In this document: piece after piece, positions 25,955 to 34,742 of the stretch
Position numbering within the stretch: the first letter of the stretch is position 1
How the letters are laid out: each line of letters opens with the position of its first letter
Assembly (NCBI GenBank): GCA_024233875.1
Contig: JACKPB010000007.1
Coordinates: 182,141-246,140, forward strand
DNA length: 64,000 nucleotides
Source of the DNA: Leptospiraceae bacterium
GTDB lineage: Bacteria > Spirochaetota > Leptospiria > Leptospirales > Leptospiraceae
Direction: 5' to 3'
Notes under the pieces: generated by a model
Told to the model about the DNA's origin: nothing
The model's database searches: none
The model's input: the letters and a program-made list of their open reading frames with translations, nothing else
Made by a program: the position numbers and the translations under genes

Positions 25955-26574
25955 TTTTCCTCCAGGGACATCATCAAAAACCCCGTAAAGGCAACGTTGA
26001 TTGGAGATAGTGATTTATTTGTCTTTTGAATCATGTTCATTATCAAATCCTTATATCCCTTATAAAACTCATAAGTAGGTGTGGGTTTATAAATCAAATC
26101 CTTTACTTCAAAAAACTCTAATATAGATTTCGCAGTCGTAGGTTTTACAAACACTTCTTCCTTAGGTTTGAAAAAAACAGGGATGGTAGTGAGAATGGGC
26201 CACTTAGCAATCTTGCCCGGAGTCAAAACATGAGTCATGGCTTCAAATCCGGCTCTTGGATCCCCGTACAAAAAATCATGAAGTCCATTTGCCAGAATCT
26301 TTTTGTCCTTTGTAGAGAGGGATAGCGCATAGTCCTTGAATTTAGGTTTTTCAAATACGGAAACGACAGACGATCTCGAGATAATTTTCGTCATGGATAG
26401 TATTATATCATCCGGTTTCTTAAATTTCTCTTTTTGAAATGCTTCCGCCGTCATTTCAATCAATTTGTCAGGATTGTGCTTTTTTAGGATAACCTTAAAT
26501 TCAGGTTCTGCAAATCCCTTTGGATATCTTGATAAAAAATTCTTCTCTAATGTTTTTAATTTACTATAATTCAT
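25939..26574 (-). CDS. hypothetical helical protein in the speD-DUF4178 operon
   Basis: 211 aa, mostly helical, soluble, Lys-rich (FEKPKFKDYALSLSTKDKKILANGLHDFLYG...), with Pro-rich connecting stretches near the middle. I recognise no domain. It overlaps the upstream membrane-protein gene as ATGA and the exonuclease by 16 bases, so it is made from the same transcript. Confidence 0.65.
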   Translation of the reverse strand: MNYSKLKTLEKNFLSRYPKGFAEPEFKVILKKHNPDKLIEMTAEAFQKEKFKKPDDIILSMTKIISRSSVVSVFEKPKFKDYALSLSTKDKKILANGLHDFLYGDPRAGFEAMTHVLTPGKIAKWPILTTIPVFFKPKEEVFVKPTTAKSILEFFEVKDLIYKPTPTYEFYKGYKDLIMNMIQKTNKSLSPINVAFTGFLMMSLEEKWMDM

Positions 26575-27683
26575 TTACTTTCTTCCTTTTCTTCAAAAAA
26601 TAATATATTCCAATAAGATTTTTTATCTCTGAGTTTCCAAATGAATCCATCCAAAATATAATGTGTTGCCTGGGGTACAGTAAGGAGAGGAACTACCCAG
26701 GAGAGAATAGTTTGAGATTCAATTTCATTCAATCCGGAAAACAAAGGAAAAAATTCCAAATGCTCCCTCCAAACCAGAGCCGCCCAAAACCCTTCTTCAG
26801 TGTACCCCAAAACTAATAAGAGTAGAAGAAAGAATATCACACCGGGAGTTTTAAAGAAATATTTATAATCTAAAGCATTGAATACTTTCAAATCCTTATT
26901 TTTTTTCTCTTCCTTCTTTCCATAAATCCAAATCAAACCTATATAGGGAACGCCATGCGCGACAACGTTTGTGATTGTGAATATGAAATCATTATTAAAA
27001 AAAACAATTCCGAAGTACCAACTCAGAGCAGTTCCCGAAAGAACTAAGATTTTAGTTATATTAATAGATTGGAATTTTAGTATCAAATAAGTCTCTTTGG
27101 AAAGAAAAATAATGAAGATGAGGATATAGAAAAAAAATGTAATTCTTTCCAGAATAGGTGGAAGATGAAAAATAAAATCTCCTTCGATAAACCAATTGAA
27201 CTTTCTCGGTAGATTCACATGCCAGAAAACAATCGGATAGAGAATCGATACGTACAAAAGGATACTATCTACCCATTTTGAAACTGCGTTGTATTCTTCC
27301 GATCTACTGTACAATCTCAAAAATCCATATTGCTGTCGTGCAAAATGATAGACTGCAAAGTAAGCCAGGACACTCCAAAAAACTTTCATATGAATCGAAT
27401 AAAGAAAGACACCTAAAATCCAGACTAAAATGGGTATCAGAATGTAAAGGGGACGATTTTCTTTAAATTCTATCTCATGAAGATATGTCCTGAAGATAGT
27501 ACTGTACACATGAGAAACATCTATAAAAAGAACCAAAATCACCCATGCATAGAGGGGCATATCCGAGATTGCTAAAAATTGATCCTGAAAGTAATAAACA
27601 AGACCTAAGGTGAAAAAAGGTGGTGATAGTATAAATATCAAATCAAAATATTTATTGTACAACCAATTTTTAAGAACTATCAT
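26571..27683 (-). CDS. polytopic membrane protein with conserved-looking histidines
   Basis: 370 aa with about ten membrane segments. Histidines sit at or near helix ends: DVSHVYSTIFRTYLHE, YHFARQQYG, VVAHGVPYIG and ATHYILDGFIWKLRD. Such spacing could bind a di-iron or haem centre, as in membrane desaturases, but no classical HXXHH box is complete, so this is only a suggestion. It starts with an ATGA overlap on the FAD oxidoreductase gene and ends with an ATGA overlap on the helical-protein gene. Confidence 0.7.
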   Translation of the reverse strand: MIVLKNWLYNKYFDLIFILSPPFFTLGLVYYFQDQFLAISDMPLYAWVILVLFIDVSHVYSTIFRTYLHEIEFKENRPLYILIPILVWILGVFLYSIHMKVFWSVLAYFAVYHFARQQYGFLRLYSRSEEYNAVSKWVDSILLYVSILYPIVFWHVNLPRKFNWFIEGDFIFHLPPILERITFFFYILIFIIFLSKETYLILKFQSINITKILVLSGTALSWYFGIVFFNNDFIFTITNVVAHGVPYIGLIWIYGKKEEKKNKDLKVFNALDYKYFFKTPGVIFFLLLLLVLGYTEEGFWAALVWREHLEFFPLFSGLNEIESQTILSWVVPLLTVPQATHYILDGFIWKLRDKKSYWNILFFEEKEESK

Positions 27684-29326
27684 ACTTTAATTTTTCTCAG
27701 AATTTTTTTTGCGGCTTCACAACCTCTGTATTGCGCTTCTTCAAATACAGAAATTCCACTCATATCAGAGTGAGCAAACTCAATTCCCCGAAACGGTTCC
27801 AGCATTTTTGAGCGCTTTGAGTTCCAGAGGTAATCTATACCGGGGCTGACCATACCGTGCCCCCAGATCCATAAATCGATTGATAAGATAAAATCCGATA
27901 TCCCCGGGTGCATTTTTTCTAAATCAGGAAGAATCAATTCAATCCAATCTTCATATTTCTTTTGTAGTACATTTTTCCGTATCTCTTTTAAGGAATCCTT
28001 ATCCAAAGGACGATTTTCATCCAGGGGAAGGTAGTATGTGATCACCCCTGATCTTCTATTGAATGTAAGATCCTGATGATTGGCAAATATATAACCTAAA
28101 GATTCACTATAAAAACTGACATTGTCCCAGGAGAGGGGTGCTCCTTTTCCTCCCGGTCTTTCAGATAAGGTGATATTGGCAATCAACCATGGAGAAAACA
28201 AAAGATCCTCATGGTACTTCAAATCATATCCCTCTATCACTCTCGAGGCAGAATATCTCGGACCGGCAAAGATGATATGATTTACAAGATAGCGTTTTTT
28301 GGCTCCTGAAGGGGAAATCGTATCCACCCCGTATCCATCCGTATCACGGAAATGAATCTTATAGACTAAAGTATTGGTTTGAATCTTACCGGAATTGATT
28401 TTTGATAATTGATTTGACAGCCATCCATTTCCCTCAGGCCAGGTGACCACCGACTGAGAATCAGTGTTCATGCCCTCACCGACACGTGATGCAAAGTAAT
28501 GCAATCCTGCCCATGCGGATACATTTTCCAAACTGACTCCATAATCATCCCTGCAACAATAATTTACATACCAGAGTAAATGCTTTGACGTCCATCCTCT
28601 TGATTTCATAAAGTCCGACATACTGATTGTATCCAGTTGTAGGTACTCTGGATCTCTAGAACTCAATTCAAGAGGTATATTGAAAATCGGTTTTCCATCG
28701 TTTCCAATTTTTTGTTTTAAGATTGAAATGAATTCAAAAAATTGAGAGTATTCCAAGGTTTCATTTTCAGAAACTCCTCCGGAAGGAACCAATCCTTCCT
28801 GCCACCTTCCCTGAAAGAACAATCGATCATGAGGATCCGCACAAAGAAAGTATTCATCATATATGGGTTTATTATTCTTGTATCCATTGATGATTCCCAA
28901 CTCCTGAAACAAGTCTCTCACATATTCAGCTGATTTTCCGGGAAGTGGTACATAATGAGCTCCCCAGGGATACTTACTGACATCATTTTCACCCGAAGAT
29001 GAATTCCCACCTGTATGATCTTCCATCTCAAGAATTTTGTAATTTTGATAATTGTTCTTCTGAAACCACCATCCTGCAGATAGACCCGAGATCCCCCCAC
29101 CAATGATAAGAGTATCTATACTTTCCTGTTCCTTAGGTTCTTCAGAAATTGCCTCACGCAATAAGTGGCCAAATTTATAGTTTGCACCATGAATTTTTCC
29201 TTTGAAAGGAAACGATTTTGAATTTTTCAATACTTTGAAAATTGAGACTCCTCCGAGGAGGGAAATCCCAACACCGCCCAGGAGTTTAAGAAATTTTTTT
29301 CTTCCAATATTTAGATCAGTGAACAT
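27680..29326 (-). CDS. exported FAD-dependent amine-oxidase-like oxidoreductase
   Basis: N-terminal Tat-like signal, but with Arg-Lys rather than Arg-Arg (NIGRKKFLKLLGGVGISLLGG). Then comes an FAD Rossmann motif DTLIIGGGISGLSAGWWFQ, an EMEDHTGG second motif and WGAHYVPLP, as in the flavin amine oxidase/protoporphyrinogen oxidase superfamily. Its place directly after a spermidine-synthase-like gene makes an amine or polyamine-modified substrate plausible. I use ATG 29326 (overlapping the SpeE-like stop by 11 bases) rather than a TTG at 29359 that has no SD. Confidence 0.8.
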   Translation of the reverse strand: MFTDLNIGRKKFLKLLGGVGISLLGGVSIFKVLKNSKSFPFKGKIHGANYKFGHLLREAISEEPKEQESIDTLIIGGGISGLSAGWWFQKNNYQNYKILEMEDHTGGNSSSGENDVSKYPWGAHYVPLPGKSAEYVRDLFQELGIINGYKNNKPIYDEYFLCADPHDRLFFQGRWQEGLVPSGGVSENETLEYSQFFEFISILKQKIGNDGKPIFNIPLELSSRDPEYLQLDTISMSDFMKSRGWTSKHLLWYVNYCCRDDYGVSLENVSAWAGLHYFASRVGEGMNTDSQSVVTWPEGNGWLSNQLSKINSGKIQTNTLVYKIHFRDTDGYGVDTISPSGAKKRYLVNHIIFAGPRYSASRVIEGYDLKYHEDLLFSPWLIANITLSERPGGKGAPLSWDNVSFYSESLGYIFANHQDLTFNRRSGVITYYLPLDENRPLDKDSLKEIRKNVLQKKYEDWIELILPDLEKMHPGISDFILSIDLWIWGHGMVSPGIDYLWNSKRSKMLEPFRGIEFAHSDMSGISVFEEAQYRGCEAAKKILRKIKV

Positions 29327-30812
29327 ACTCCGACCATTCTTCTTCAAAATACCGGACAAGAATTTGATTGTTCAATCGATTCACATCATTGATCTTTTGC
29401 AGCATATCTCCGGGAAAAACAGTCAGAGTTGCGGCTACATCCTTATTGATATAAAGAAGACCCTCCGGAAATTCTTCCGGTACCCGAAAAGTGTTTCTGG
29501 AGATAAGTATGTACCCCCAATCTCCAAAAGCGGGAACAAACACATGATAGGGAGTAGTTTGAAATCCTACTGATTTCAGGGTATTGTCCACACACCAAAA
29601 GGATTTTTTAGCAACATAAGGAGAGGTGCTCTGGATGACCCCAACTCCATTCTGATCGAGAGTTTTTTGAATCAATCGATAAAATGAATCTGTATAGAGT
29701 TTTCCCACAGAGAAATTGCTCGGATCGGGAAAATCGATTGCAATGAAATCAAATTTCATCTCATTTTGTTTCAACCACAAAAATGCGTCATCATTGATCA
29801 CTCTTACTTTTTCTGATAGAAGTGAATTTTGATTGAGTCGGAGTAAAAATTCGTTCTCAGAAAAGAGACCAGTCATAGCGGGATCGAGATCTACCAAAAT
29901 AATTTTTTCTATAGAGGGGTATTTGAGAATCTCCCTGACAGCCAGTCCATCTCCCCCTCCCAGAACAAGAGCAGTCTTGGGATTTTTGAGAGATGCCAAT
30001 CCGAAATGAACCAGGGCTTCGTGATACCGATATTCATCCCGTGAACTGAACTGTAGGTTCCCATTCAAAAATAAGCGCAGGTCGGTATTGGATTTTGTAA
30101 GCACTATCCTCTGATATTTGGATGTCTTAGCATATAGGACATTGTCCTGATACCCTATGGACTCGGCAATGCTCATGATTTTTTCTGAAAACACAAATCC
30201 TAAGATCAAAGAAATCAACACTAAAAATGCAGAACCTTTCATTACTTTCAACCATCGGACTTCCTTTTCAAAAAGATAGATAGTCCAGATTCCGACCAGG
30301 ACATTGATGATACCGAACATAAAGGACGATCTAACCAAGCCGAGGTGAGGTACCAAAACCAAGGGAAAGAGAAGAGAAGCAATGAGAGCACCTACATAAT
30401 CAAAAGTGAATACCTTGGACACCAAATCTTTAAATTCAAAATGAGATTTTAGAATTCTCATCAAAATAGGAATTTCTATTCCCACAAGAATTCCTGTGAT
30501 AGAAACCAGGGAATAGAGTAAGATTCGAAATGAAGATACATACTCAAAGCTTAAGAAAAGAATGGATGTAGAAAATCCACCCACCAGACCGATCAATAAT
30601 TCTACCTGAATAAAAAAGGAAATGAGACCGGTATTGATGTATTGGGAAAGGAAAGAGCCTACCCCCATAGAAAAAAGATAGACTCCAATAATTGTTGAAA
30701 ACTGGGTAACCGAGTCACCCAGAAGATAACTTGCCAGAGTTCCGGCTATGAGCTCATAGACCAACCCACAGGTCGAAATAATGAATACAGAAAGAAGCAA
30801 TGCATAAGACAT
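29316..30812 (-). CDS. membrane-fused spermidine-synthase-like aminopropyltransferase
   Basis: 498 aa. The first ~215 residues form about seven membrane helices. The rest is a SpeE-type methyltransferase fold: ALVLGGGDGLAVREILKYPSIEKIILVDLD binds the decarboxylated-SAM-type cosubstrate, and VRVINDDAFLWL plus FDFIAIDFPDPSN line the active site. Known family members with this membrane domain are annotated as polyamine aminopropyltransferases, but the true acceptor is unknown. With speD in the same operon, an aminopropyl donor would be available at the membrane. Confidence 0.85.
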   Translation of the reverse strand: MSYALLLSVFIISTCGLVYELIAGTLASYLLGDSVTQFSTIIGVYLFSMGVGSFLSQYINTGLISFFIQVELLIGLVGGFSTSILFLSFEYVSSFRILLYSLVSITGILVGIEIPILMRILKSHFEFKDLVSKVFTFDYVGALIASLLFPLVLVPHLGLVRSSFMFGIINVLVGIWTIYLFEKEVRWLKVMKGSAFLVLISLILGFVFSEKIMSIAESIGYQDNVLYAKTSKYQRIVLTKSNTDLRLFLNGNLQFSSRDEYRYHEALVHFGLASLKNPKTALVLGGGDGLAVREILKYPSIEKIILVDLDPAMTGLFSENEFLLRLNQNSLLSEKVRVINDDAFLWLKQNEMKFDFIAIDFPDPSNFSVGKLYTDSFYRLIQKTLDQNGVGVIQSTSPYVAKKSFWCVDNTLKSVGFQTTPYHVFVPAFGDWGYILISRNTFRVPEEFPEGLLYINKDVAATLTVFPGDMLQKINDVNRLNNQILVRYFEEEWSEYVH

Positions 30813-30826
30813 CTTTCAGGATCGGA

Positions 30827-31060
30827 TCAACCCTTAATCGCTGCGGCGATGATTTGAGCTATAGCCAGTACCATTGCACCCGCTGTAATCGCAAGGGCTA
30901 CATTTTGTTTCTCAACAATTTCATCCCAGAGCTCGTTAGGAGTCATCTTGTCAAAGACATAAAATGAGATTGATAGAACGATAATTCCAATTACAGAGAA
31001 GATAAGTACATTGATAATATCATTCATATTTACAATTTGATGTGCGATTTGTTTATCCAT
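30827..31060 (-). CDS. DUF350-family small membrane protein
   Basis: 77 aa with two membrane helices (VLIFSVIGIIVLSISFYVF and ALAITAGAMVLAIAQIIAAA) separated by DKMTPNELWDEIVEKQNVA. This is the DUF350 pattern (E. coli YjfL type). AAGGA lies about ten bases before the ATG. DUF350 proteins recur next to polyamine-ligase or aminopropyltransferase-like genes in other bacteria (from memory), as here. Function unknown. Confidence 0.8.
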   Translation of the reverse strand: MDKQIAHQIVNMNDIINVLIFSVIGIIVLSISFYVFDKMTPNELWDEIVEKQNVALAITAGAMVLAIAQIIAAAIKG

Positions 31061-31116
31061 AGTTTTATAATCCTTTTCTGAAAAAATATATTAAATTTTA
31101 TTACAACTGAATGTAT

Positions 31117-31257
31117 TTACTTGTGGTAGGTGCTTCTACCTTTGGGACCCCATTTCCCACCGCTGGATATAAAATCCATATAGCTGAATCCTTTTATATT
31201 TGAAAACAATAAGGAGAAACATAGGAATGATCCCCAGATTAAGTATGCGTATTTCAT
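31117..31257 (-). CDS. 46-aa exported peptide between DUF4178 and DUF350 genes
   Basis: A short gene with AGGAG six bases before the ATG, in the 213-base gap of an otherwise overlapping operon. It encodes a hydrophobic N-terminus (YAYLIWGSFLCFSLLFS) and a short basic, Gly-rich tail (SSGGKWGPKGRSTYHK). The N-part could be a signal peptide or single anchor, leaving a 20-25-residue extracytoplasmic tail. Not recognised. It may be the protein target of the operon's enzymes, or just an accessory membrane peptide. Confidence 0.6.
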   Translation of the reverse strand: MKYAYLIWGSFLCFSLLFSNIKGFSYMDFISSGGKWGPKGRSTYHK

Positions 31258-31273
31258 AATAGTCTCCTAAGTT

Positions 31274-32596
31274 TCAATATGGTGAAAAGTCACTATTGCT
31301 CCATCTTTGGGATTCAAACGAACGATTCTTCCAAAAGCTGATGATTGGATAGATGAGAATTAAGAATAGAGACCAAAAGAAATTTGACCAGTTGGTAACA
31401 TCACTTCTTAATTCTACAATCACATCCAAATTTGATTTGAGACCGTCGTTCTTGAACAATTCCTGAATGGAATTGGTGGGTTTAGCAGGATCAAGAATAG
31501 GAGAATTTGCGGAAACATTGAGATGATACTTTCCCTTAGGAATTGATGATAGGAGTTTTGAAGTGTTTTGCGATCCTTCAGTCCAACTCTCTCCATCATC
31601 CACACCATGATAGTATTCTATTCCACTAACCAAATCTATTGTATCACCGGTTGTATCATTTACCAAACTTAAATTGATTTCTACCCAATTATTATCTACA
31701 GGAGATGCCATTGAGATTTCAAGATTGGATTCATCATTTTTGATCTCGAATGCCGGAGTGACTTTTGGTTTGTCATTCTCTCCTTTACGGAATTCAAAAA
31801 CATTTTTATATACGACTTCATCTTTGGACTTTATGCAGAAGAAAGTTTGGAAGAAAAACAATGCTATGAGCAAAGCATAAAATGTTCTTTTAACAAATTG
31901 ATGGGAAGATTGAACGGGTGAAGGTTGGTTGGGAGCTACCCCGAAAGTGCCGGGTGGTCTTTCAACATTAAATATTTTATAGACTTCTTTGGATTCGATG
32001 TATTTTCCAAGAGACCAAACAATTTCATCCTTTACTTCTTCTGAACTCAGCATATAGGGTGGTGAAATATAATCGGTAGCTACAGACATATTTCCTACCC
32101 TGACCCTCCAATAAAACTCACCCATCACATAGGAAACTTCTGCATTTCCTTTATTGTAGATAGAATATTCTAAATTTCTAAGATTTACTAATTTGAGATT
32201 TTTGCGGTTTTTGACAGGTTTGTCTTTGATGGTTCGGAAAAGATTCCAATGACCACCATTTTCCACCAACCATCGATAGCCCTTGTAGGGATTGAAGAGG
32301 AGGTATTCACTCCAGTAATAATTCCCATCTTTCTTTTCCAGATATCCGATCACTTCCCAGAGAGTGTCTTCTATCTTACCCCTGCTTCCGAAAGGAATGA
32401 CCTGACGTCGACTACTCTTGCTCTTAACAGTTTGAACAATCTGATAATTTTCATTACTTGTATCAATCACTGATTTACAGGACTTACACACAACAGTCAA
32501 TGATTGACCCTGAACACGTATATCGACATTTGACCCGCAATTGGGACAATTGAAAGTCTTCACGCTGAGTGGGGATATATAATTATTTCCAGCCAT
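31274..32596 (-). CDS. zinc-ribbon DUF4178-type protein with membrane anchors
   Basis: 440 aa. The N-terminal zinc ribbon CPNCGSNVDI...CKSCKS is followed by a DUF4178-like beta-rich module (FGSRGKIEDTLWEVIGYLEKKDGNYYWSEYLLFNPYKGYRWL). A membrane helix lies at about residues 236-256, then a ~150-residue likely extracytoplasmic domain and a second helix near residue 410. It overlaps the shorter DUF4178-type gene by 14 bases. DUF4178 proteins are uncharacterised; the pairing with speD, DUF350 and SpeE-like genes recurs elsewhere to my knowledge. Confidence 0.8.
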   Translation of the reverse strand: MAGNNYISPLSVKTFNCPNCGSNVDIRVQGQSLTVVCKSCKSVIDTSNENYQIVQTVKSKSSRRQVIPFGSRGKIEDTLWEVIGYLEKKDGNYYWSEYLLFNPYKGYRWLVENGGHWNLFRTIKDKPVKNRKNLKLVNLRNLEYSIYNKGNAEVSYVMGEFYWRVRVGNMSVATDYISPPYMLSSEEVKDEIVWSLGKYIESKEVYKIFNVERPPGTFGVAPNQPSPVQSSHQFVKRTFYALLIALFFFQTFFCIKSKDEVVYKNVFEFRKGENDKPKVTPAFEIKNDESNLEISMASPVDNNWVEINLSLVNDTTGDTIDLVSGIEYYHGVDDGESWTEGSQNTSKLLSSIPKGKYHLNVSANSPILDPAKPTNSIQELFKNDGLKSNLDVIVELRSDVTNWSNFFWSLFLILIYPIISFWKNRSFESQRWSNSDFSPY

Positions 32597-33212
32597 CTAA
32601 TTCTCTCAAATACTTGAATTGAAAATCTTCGAATTCAATATATTTACCCAGATAAACAAAATTCCCGTCATTGGCATATACGATATTGCAAAAGTTATTG
32701 TCAGGTCCGCTCAGATCAACACTTAGGGCTTTGCTTCCTACCAGACTCTTAACAGGCAACTCACCCTCACATCCGATGTATGTGATCTCTTTGATATCAT
32801 CTATACTGAATGGAATCTTATTGATCTGAACCGTAAGACCTACCTTTACAGAATTTTTATTAGGTATCTCTACACCTTCTTTGACTTCGACGCTAACCAT
32901 GTAGTACCCCTGCGCCTCCGCAAGCCAACCATCGGTGTAGTCACTGAAGTAAATGTACCATTCATTCCAAAATCCATCCGAATAGGATGCTTTTTGTCTT
33001 CCTATGATTTCAAACTTTTTGCTCCCGTAGTTTCCTGTAGTACCTACCTGAAGCGGACTCATGTCTTCCTGAATCTCGCTGACCTTTCCGAGGTTTTCTA
33101 AATTCATATCGTGTCTTACAATTACAGAATTGCAGTACTCACAGACTGTCATCACTGAAATCTTTGACTTGAATACAAGCTCGGCACCACAGGAGGGACA
33201 ATTGGACTTCAT
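32583..33212 (-). CDS. zinc-ribbon DUF4178-type protein
   Basis: 209 aa. N-terminal zinc ribbon CPSCGAELVF...CEYCNS, then one DUF4178-like module (KKFEIIGRQKASYSDGFWNEWYIYFSDYTDGWLAEAQGYYMVS). It has no membrane segment, unlike the next gene, which shares the same N-terminal layout, so the two are likely paralogues acting as a pair. It starts with an ATGA overlap on speD and overlaps the next gene by 14 bases. Confidence 0.8.
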   Translation of the reverse strand: MKSNCPSCGAELVFKSKISVMTVCEYCNSVIVRHDMNLENLGKVSEIQEDMSPLQVGTTGNYGSKKFEIIGRQKASYSDGFWNEWYIYFSDYTDGWLAEAQGYYMVSVEVKEGVEIPNKNSVKVGLTVQINKIPFSIDDIKEITYIGCEGELPVKSLVGSKALSVDLSGPDNNFCNIVYANDGNFVYLGKYIEFEDFQFKYLRELDGWK

Positions 33213-33523
33213 ACTGATTCCTCTACTATCAAATCTTGACCGACCTCTTCTTTGAACATTTTGAAAAAATCATAATTGCAGCTGGAAAGTTCCAGATAGG
33301 ACTTTCTCTCTTCGGGAAAGGTATGGATAGCAAAATGGCTTTCCCCCAATAGCCAGAGAGCTGTGTAGCCCTCGGGTTGGAAAAAATGCTCCTGAAATCC
33401 TAAAATCTCAAAACCACATCTCTCCAGGAGAAAATGAAACCTTTCTCTGAGGGAATCAGGTCGCACCTCGGTTATCCATGCCGAAAAATTAAAAATCCTT
33501 GCTTTGACTCTGACCTGACCCAT
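33209..33523 (-). CDS. speD: S-adenosylmethionine decarboxylase-like proenzyme
   Basis: 104 aa, the short bacterial AdoMetDC form. The autocleavage and active-site block LGESHFAIHTFPEE places the pyruvoyl-forming Ser at residue 62, with His67, and LELSSCN holds the catalytic Cys82. The product, decarboxylated SAM, donates aminopropyl groups to SpeE-type enzymes; a SpeE-like gene lies four genes downstream. It is the first gene of the operon, with only a weak GAGAGA as SD. It could serve a special conjugate rather than bulk spermidine. Confidence 0.88.
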   Translation of the reverse strand: MGQVRVKARIFNFSAWITEVRPDSLRERFHFLLERCGFEILGFQEHFFQPEGYTALWLLGESHFAIHTFPEERKSYLELSSCNYDFFKMFKEEVGQDLIVEESV

Positions 33524-33787
33524 TTCTCTCAGACTACTCTCTTTTGAAATTCAATTGCTAAACTCCAAAACCCCGAATTTAACTTTATTCAATATCTTAT
33601 TGTTAAATAAATTGAAAATCATTTTTTTTTTAATAGAAAATTTATGATTTCCATAGGATAGGATTGAGAGTTTCCACTTAACTTTCTCACATCTCTCTTG
33701 GATCTACCCCAACCTTAAAATCGTTCTATCTTTCTCCGGGAGGTAGATTGGGGAATGCACTTGAAACTCAACCTTTTTTCCCGGATC

Positions 33788-34390
33788 TCACCTCTCTTCG
33801 ATTCCGGAGTAGAAAACATCCAGAGAGTTTTGTAATTTTCTGGAAAGTGAATGGGAATTTGGCCAACCCGCAACCCATTCCAAACAGAGCTGAACCTGGA
33901 CGGCATTCAAATAGATTGCCAGTGTCTCCGGATTCAAGTTTTTGGAGAACCTTCCTTCATTCTGACCTTCCTGGAGAATTTCTTTAAAACAACGGATGAT
34001 ATCTTTCATTATCGCCCGCTGGGAAAAATGTCTGAGGTGATTGATCCCATCCGCAAGGATGACCTGAATCCAGAGTTTTTTTTCTTTTTTGAATTCCTTA
34101 GCCAGGTTTCTGTAGATGTAAACAAATTTTTCTCGCGGACCGAGCTTCCATTGAGAATGGACTTTTGTATTTTCCAACCAGGAGAGGAGGCGTTTGTTTA
34201 CGATTTTTACCATTATGTCCTCTTTGGAGGCTATATAATTGTAGATCGTTTTTCGTGATACAAACGCTTTTTCAGCAATGCTTTCTATGGAGGTTTGAAA
34301 AAAGCCATTCTCTGAAAATAAAATTTCAGCCGCTCTCAGAATCTCGCCTTCAGTCCTATCCTTCTTAAAATCTCTTAATGTATTCCCCAT
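33788..34390 (-). CDS. TetR/AcrR-family transcriptional regulator
   Basis: N-terminal helix-turn-helix of TetR type (EILRAAEILFSENGFFQTSIESIAEKAFVSRKTIYNYIASKEDI) and a variable ligand-binding C-terminus. I start at ATG 34390 with AGG six bases upstream; a TTG at 34408 is possible. It is divergent from the acyl-CoA dehydrogenase gene, so it probably controls that gene and responds to an acyl-CoA or fatty acid. Downstream, 33524-33787 holds no supported gene. Confidence 0.85.
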   Translation of the reverse strand: MGNTLRDFKKDRTEGEILRAAEILFSENGFFQTSIESIAEKAFVSRKTIYNYIASKEDIMVKIVNKRLLSWLENTKVHSQWKLGPREKFVYIYRNLAKEFKKEKKLWIQVILADGINHLRHFSQRAIMKDIIRCFKEILQEGQNEGRFSKNLNPETLAIYLNAVQVQLCLEWVAGWPNSHSLSRKLQNSLDVFYSGIEER

Positions 34391-34622
34391 ATCTAACCTA
34401 AATTCCAAAGCTATTTTTCTATTACCGAATCAGTTTCCAGTTTCTGTAAATGAAATTTTTTACACTCAAATGTATTTTTATATTCTATATTTTATTTATA
34501 CTTAGATATATATTAAATCTTCAATGAAATGATTAAATCGTTTACGAATAGGTTCCCCGAGTGAAATCCTGAACTTAATTTTTCAATAAAAATCTCTGAA
34601 TAGAATCCACTCATTCAAGAAA

Positions 34623-34739
34623 ATGGAAAGCGAAGTCCAAATATTCAGAGAATCAGGAAGGAAAAGGCTTTTGATCAAGTCGATCATACGGGAAGCCCGG
34701 GAGATACCCAAACAAATTGAAAAAATGGAAAGAGGATGA
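34623..34739 (+). CDS. possible 38-codon leader frame before the acyl-CoA dehydrogenase gene
   Basis: An open frame (MESEVQIFRESGRKRLLIK... to KMERG) whose stop lies four bases before the acyl-CoA dehydrogenase ATG; its last codons contain the GAGG SD of that gene. It is helical and basic but has no SD of its own, so it may be chance or a leader peptide. The rest of 34391-34742 is an AT-rich divergent promoter region; I saw no clear palindromic operator. Confidence 0.25.
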   Translation: MESEVQIFRESGRKRLLIKSIIREAREIPKQIEKMERG

Positions 34740-34742
34740 ATC

